From assembly GCA_034440635.1 (NCBI GenBank), contig JAOTON010001929.1:186001-250000 (forward strand): a stretch of 64,000 nucleotides of DNA, given 5' to 3'. The notes beneath the pieces were generated by a model. It made no database searches and was not told the origin of the DNA. It saw only the letters and a list, made by a program, of their open reading frames with translations. Of the stretch, positions 46,601 to 52,600 are shown piece by piece. Both the position numbers and the translations under genes were made by a program. Numbering within the stretch: the first letter of the stretch is position 1; each line of letters opens with the position of its first letter. This stretch comes from Lepas anatifera (Eukaryota; Arthropoda; Thecostraca; Lepadidae).

Positions 46601-49600
46601 GGCTGCCACTCCGTGCACTTGCTATTTTTCATCAGCACAACAGCAGGCCGTCAGCCCGTAAAACCTCTAGAACCTAGTTCCCGGGAAGAGGCTACAGTCC
46701 TGTGACGTGGGCCCATCGCGGCCCGCTGATTGGTGCTGACAAAACTGTGCTGACAGCTGGAACAGGGCTAGAGAGTGCCTAAGCTCGAGACGTAACACCT
46801 TTGATGTGGTGGGGTATTCCACCCCGGAGACGCTGTATGAAGGGATGTGGTCCCCTACTTTACCGTCGAAACTGAAAGTCCTGCCCGCGTAGCTACGTGT
46901 TTTCAGCCCATATTTTCAGCCGTACACCATTTGTTTGTGCCATAGGTTATGTATTCTCGCTTAAGCGCACCACTTTTGTGTTGTGTTGGCAAGTTACACT
47001 GCGCGTGTTCATTTGTAATCGTTTGTAGTTTGATGGCTTGTGTTTCATGTGCTGCATTCGGTTTTCTGTACCACACCACCGCTCTGTTCTTCCCCTGGTG
47101 GCATGGACAGAAGGGGGATCGGTTAGGTTCGCACTGAGCTGCGCCGTTTGGTCTCTCGTTTCCTCCCGCTTCTCCGCTCATCTGCTCCTCTACCCCTCGC
47201 ATCCTGCGGCGCTCCCCGGCGTCCTTTTCGCACCCCCTCTGGTGACGCTCCCTCTGCGCCGACCAGAGCGTGAGGCGGCGGTGACGGAGCGGGAGCGGGC
47301 TGTGAAGGCCGCCCTGGACCACCACTACGACCGCTGGAGCGCCGACTGGCGCGCCGGACAGGCGGCCGCCGTCCAGAGGGCGCTGGAGGCCGAGCGAACC
47401 CGACTGCGCAGTCTGGTACGGCCCGGCGTATTGTAAAACCGACCATCCAAATGGTTGTATAATCATGACAATCGTACGTATATTGAGCTCGTGCCTGCGG
47501 AGCAGAAGTATCGTTTTGTTTTCAACGTCTGGTCGGCGGTAACCGCGTGGTGTACGATTCCACTTGTTGATTTGCTTATTGATTCTAAATGGCCAGCAGC
47601 CAGAGCCCACTAACAGGTGAAGTCCCGTAGATTAAGTATATAGCTATTGATGGTGAGTGCATGAGTGACTACAGTCAACATAACGATGGTGCAGTGTGCA
47701 TATTTTAAGAACAGGCATATGTGCATACAGAAATCGGTTCTTATGTATGTGTATCCAGGTGTCCCTGCTCCACAGGTGGGTAGTGCCAGTACTCAGACGT
47801 CGCCGGCGCCGGAGCGCCGCTGTCTGGGCACGCAGACTGTGTCTGTGCCGGAGCGCCGCTGTCTGGGCACGCAGACGGTGTCGGCGCCGCCCCCAGCGCC
47901 GGCGCCGCGGCTGGCGCGGGGTTGTCAGACCCCGGCCGGTGCTGCCTCGGCGGCGGCCGGCTCCCCAGACCGCCGCGCCCGACACTGCCGACTCGGCGGT
48001 GCAGTGCAGCCACCAGGCGGCCGCGCAGGACGTCGACAAACTGAAGAAGGTGGGTACCGGAGACCGGCACCGAGCGGGGTCAGCGGTCCAGGGGAGACCG
48101 GCACCGAGCGGGGTCAGCGGTCCAGGGGAGACCGGCACCGAGCGGGGTCAGTGATCCAGGGGAGACCGGCACCGGGCGGGGTCAGTGGTCAGGGGAGACC
48201 GGCACCGGGCGGGGCCAGTGGTCCAGGGGAGACCGGCACCGGGCGGGGTCAGTGGTCCAGGGGAGACCGGCACCGAGCGGGGTCAGTGATCCAGGGGAGA
48301 CCGGCACCGAGCGGGGCCAGTGATCCAGGGGAGACCGGCACCGGGTGGGGTCAGTGGTCCAGGGAGACCGGCACCGGGCGGGGTCAGTGGTCCAGGGGAG
48401 ACCGGCACCGGGCGGGGTCACGGTCCAGAGGAGATCGGCACCGAGCGGTCGGGAGACCGGCACCGGGCGGGTCAGCGGTCCAGGGAGACCGGCACCGGGT
48501 GGGGTCAGTGGTCCAGGGAGACCGGCACCGAGCGGGTCAGTGATCCAGGGAGACCGGCACCGGGCGGGGTCAGCGGTCCAGGGAGACCGGCACCGAGTGG
48601 GGTCAGTGGTCCAGGGAGACCGGCACCGGGCGGGGTCAGTGATCCAGGGGAGACCGGCACCGAGCGGGGTCAGTGATCCAGGGGAGACCGGCACCGGGCG
48701 GGGCCAGTGGTCCAGGGGAGACCGGCACCGGGCGGGGTCAGCGGTCCAGAGGAGACCGGCACCGAGCGGGGTCAGCGGTCCAGGGGAGACCGGCACCGGG
48801 CGGGGTCAGTGGTCCAGGGGAGACCGGCACCGGGCGGGGTCAGCGGTCCAGGGGAGACCGGCACCGAGCGGGGCCAGTGATCCAGGGAGACCGGCACCGG
48901 CGGGGTCAGCGGTCCAGAGGAGATCGGCACCGGCGGGCCAGCGGTCCAGGGGAGACTGGCACCGAGCGGGGTCAGTGGTCCAGGGTAGTGTGTCTCGCGT
49001 GCCGTGAAATGCATGGATAAGCTGTGTTTGTCAAAAGTTTCGCGTGGTCCGATATTTGGCCTGCTTTTCCTGGAGTGACAGAAATTTGGGATATAAGTTG
49101 TGGTTTGCTTTAGGTAGCTGTATTGTATTATTACTGCAGTTGTATATCGCTTTGACGTGCATGAGTCTCTTTCACATTATCTTGTTTGTCTGTGGGTTTG
49201 AAGCATGCGTTGTCGTGAAAGGGTTGCTTTACCCATACTGTTTGCTATGCACCACGCCTTTTGCACGGAGCACATTTCCTTGGCTTTGGTATGTACCTGA
49301 TAAGTTTGCATGTTTCCGTGAACAGAAGCTTAAACGGGCATCGCTTGACAAGAGAAAACTGGAGATGAACGTTCAACAGCTTGAGGCAAATCTGAAGGAG
49401 TCGGCATGCATCTTCGAAACCAAACTGAAAAAGGTATCGGGATTTACCTGCCTCCTGTGTGACCTTATCAATAACTGGTGTTGGCTTTCCCTGCACTTTT
49501 TTTTGCTGTTCTGAGTATCATGCGATCGATCATTTTGCAGAGTTCTTTACTTCATTGCGTCGCCTCATTTTATAAGACTTGTGGACGTGATTTCCGGCCT

Positions 49601-52600
49601 GGTACTGTTTTTTTGTAACTGCAAAGAAATCAACGGATGCAGTCTTCCTAAGCGGGATGTTTTATCGCTTGGAATAATGATTCAGAATGCGCGGACATCT
49701 CAGTGCATGAACGCTGCATATCTGGCCAAATTGTAGGTTGAACTGGCCCGTTGTGAAGTTGCTTGTCCGAAGGGCTGGGGTCGGTTTTTATTGTCTAAAA
49801 CATCTTTCCAACAGGAATCAATTCACCTGATGCTGACTCAGGTGAGCTATGAGTGACTGAAGAAATCAACGACTAGTAAATTTGAGAGAGATGGTTTTGA
49901 TGTAATTCTGCCCCAAATTATATTGAATTTCTACTTTTGATCAAACTTTTCATTTCAGCTGGAATCATTTGACGAGCAGTTATTGTGTTGTTATAGTGTA
50001 GTAACTCAGCACCTTTCTCAACAGGGTGATTTGAGGCAGTATCCGCACTCCCGTTCCCGGCTCAGCAGTGCGCGTGGCTACTCCCCGGTGACGTTCCCGG
50101 CTCAGCAGTGTGTATGGCTACTCCCCCAGCGACGTTCCCGGCTCAGCAGTGTGTATGGCTACTCCCCCAGTGTCGTTCCCGGCTCAGCAGTGTGTATGGC
50201 TACTCCCCCAGTGTCGTCCCCGGCTCAGCAGTGTGTCGCCTCTGCTCTGCAGGAGCGGCTGGAGGCGGAGCGGCGACTGCGTGAGCTGCGCCGGCGTCCC
50301 TCTGGCGGCGGCGAGTCCGAGCTGGTGCGCAGTCTGCGGGTGGCGCTGCAGGACAAGGACGAGCAGCTGCGGCAGCTGACGGCGCAGACCGGCGAGGAGA
50401 AGGTGACGTCACCGGAGCTGGAGTGTTTGTGTCTGCAGCCGAGGGGGCCGTTCTCACAGCGTGGTGTAAAGGGCTAGGACTGGAAAACAATATGATAGTG
50501 AACAGATAAAACTAAGCATCGGCAAAACTATAAGTCATGATTTCGGTTTAATATTTCTATCAATCTGTTGTTGTAGAGCCGCTTTATATTTGTATGTTGC
50601 GCTGTTGCATTTTTTCCGTCCAACGGAAGAAAAACGTATGTCACATACAGAGTATTTCACAGGGGAGTGTTTTTTCGGTTATGCTTAACAATAGCAGAGC
50701 CCTGAAACGGAATTGAAAAGACTAAGAAAATGAAGGGAACCTTGTCAAATTATTTGATAAGCAGATGCAATTTGTCTTTCTGCATTGAATGATACCAAAA
50801 TCGAAAAAATATGACTTACGCTTTTTTACTGGGGACTGCAGATTTCGTCTGACGCCGTTGTGTGCCGAATTGGAAGCTGTATCTCTGTATGCCTCGCCAC
50901 TGTTGTCTGACATAAATTGACGCTGCCGTTCTCCACAGGACCAGCTGTGCGGCACGTTCGAGAAGCAGCTGCGGCAGGCGCTGGAGCAGGAGCGGATGCT
51001 GACGGCGGCCGTCAGCGCCGAGCGTCACCACCAGCTGACGGCCGAGCAGCTGACGCAGCAGTGCGAACAGCTGCGCGCCGAGGCGGAGCGTGCCGCCGCC
51101 GAACACCGGCGCCAGCTGCAGCAGAAGGAGCAGCAGTACCAGGCTGGCCTGGCCAGCTACCGCACCCTCATCGAAAACAACGTGAGGCTGCACCATGGGG
51201 CTGGGGCAGGGGGCTGAACACCCAGACAACGTGAGGCTGCACCACGGGGCTGGGGCAGGGGCTGAACACCCAGACAACGTGAGAATACTACCGCCAGAGC
51301 TAGGACAGGGGGCTGAACACTTAGCCAACGTGATGCTGCTACCGCTAGAGCAAGGCAGAGGAGGAAGTTGAGTACTCAGTCTCGTATGGCCTGGCTTGTT
51401 CTGTGGCGCTTTGTGTGATGGTTGACGATGTGGCGATCACTGGGCGCTTGCATAGGGTCTAGTATAAGCCATTTATGAGGGTACTGGCAGGCAAATCCTG
51501 TCATGGGGGTGCGTTGACACATCACCAATTGACAAAAGTTTAAAATTGTTCACTACAAGTGTGGGGTACACTTTTGTGATAGCTTCGTGACGGTGACCCC
51601 GAGATTTTATTGTGTTCGGAGGAATTATATTGAAAGTAGGGTACCTTTTTTACTATTATAGGAAACATTGTCTTTCGAGCCTGGTGTGAGTTTGGAATTA
51701 CACATTACAGATATGGGGTAAAAATTTTAGAATTCGTGGGTGACGAACTATTATTTTCGGAGGCGTTGACAATCCTCCCGTGCTCAGGTGGCGGAGCTGT
51801 GTTACCTCTCATTTCTAGGTGGCGGAGGTAACTAGCCTCTCGTGTCCAGGTGGCAGAGCTGACTAGCCTCTCGTGTTCAGTTAGCAGAGCTGTCTGACCT
51901 GTCGTGTTCGGGTGTTGGGGATGACTAGCCTCTCGTGTTCAGGTGGCGGAGCTGTCTGACCTGTCTTGTTAAGGTGGCGGAGATGACTAGCATCTCGTGT
52001 TCAGGTGGCGGAGCTGACTAGCCTGTCGTGTCCAGGTGGCGGAGATGACTAGCCTCTCGTGTCCAGGTGGCGGAGCTGTCTGACGTCTCTTGTTCCGGTG
52101 GCCGAGCTGTCTGACCTGCCTTATCCAGGTGGCGGAGCTGTCTGACCTGCCTTGTCCAGGTGGCGGAGCTGTTTGACCTGTCGTGTTTAAGTGGCGGAGC
52201 TGTGTGACCTGTCTTGTTAAGGTGGCGGAGCTGTCTGACTTGTCGTGTCCGGGTGGCGGAGCTGACTAGCCTCTCGTGTCCAGGTGGCGGAGCTGTCTGA
52301 CCTGTCTTGTTCAGGTGGCGGAGATGACTAGCCTCTCGTGTCCAGGTGGCGGAGCTGTCTGACCTGTCGTGTCCAGGTGGCGGAGATGACTAGCCTCTCT
52401 TGTCCAGGTGGCGGAGCTGTCTAAGGCGGAGGAGGAGCTGCGGCGGCAGGCGGCCGCCGGTGGTGAGGTTCTGAAGGCGGAGAACGGCCGTCTGACGGCG
52501 GAGAACGCCCGGCTGGCCGAGAGCTACGACTCCGTGCTGGCTCAGCGGCGGGCCGACCGCGAGAGCTACCAGAAACAGGTCAGTCCTGCCCGAGCGGTAA

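Noticed and set aside
46903..47610. 235-codon minus-strand open frame overlapping exon 14
   Set aside because: Antisense to a confirmed coding exon; no recognisable domain.
47665..49020. Several overlapping open frames with GDRHRAGS/RPAPGG repeats
   Set aside because: Translations of the 34-bp minisatellite downstream of exon 15.
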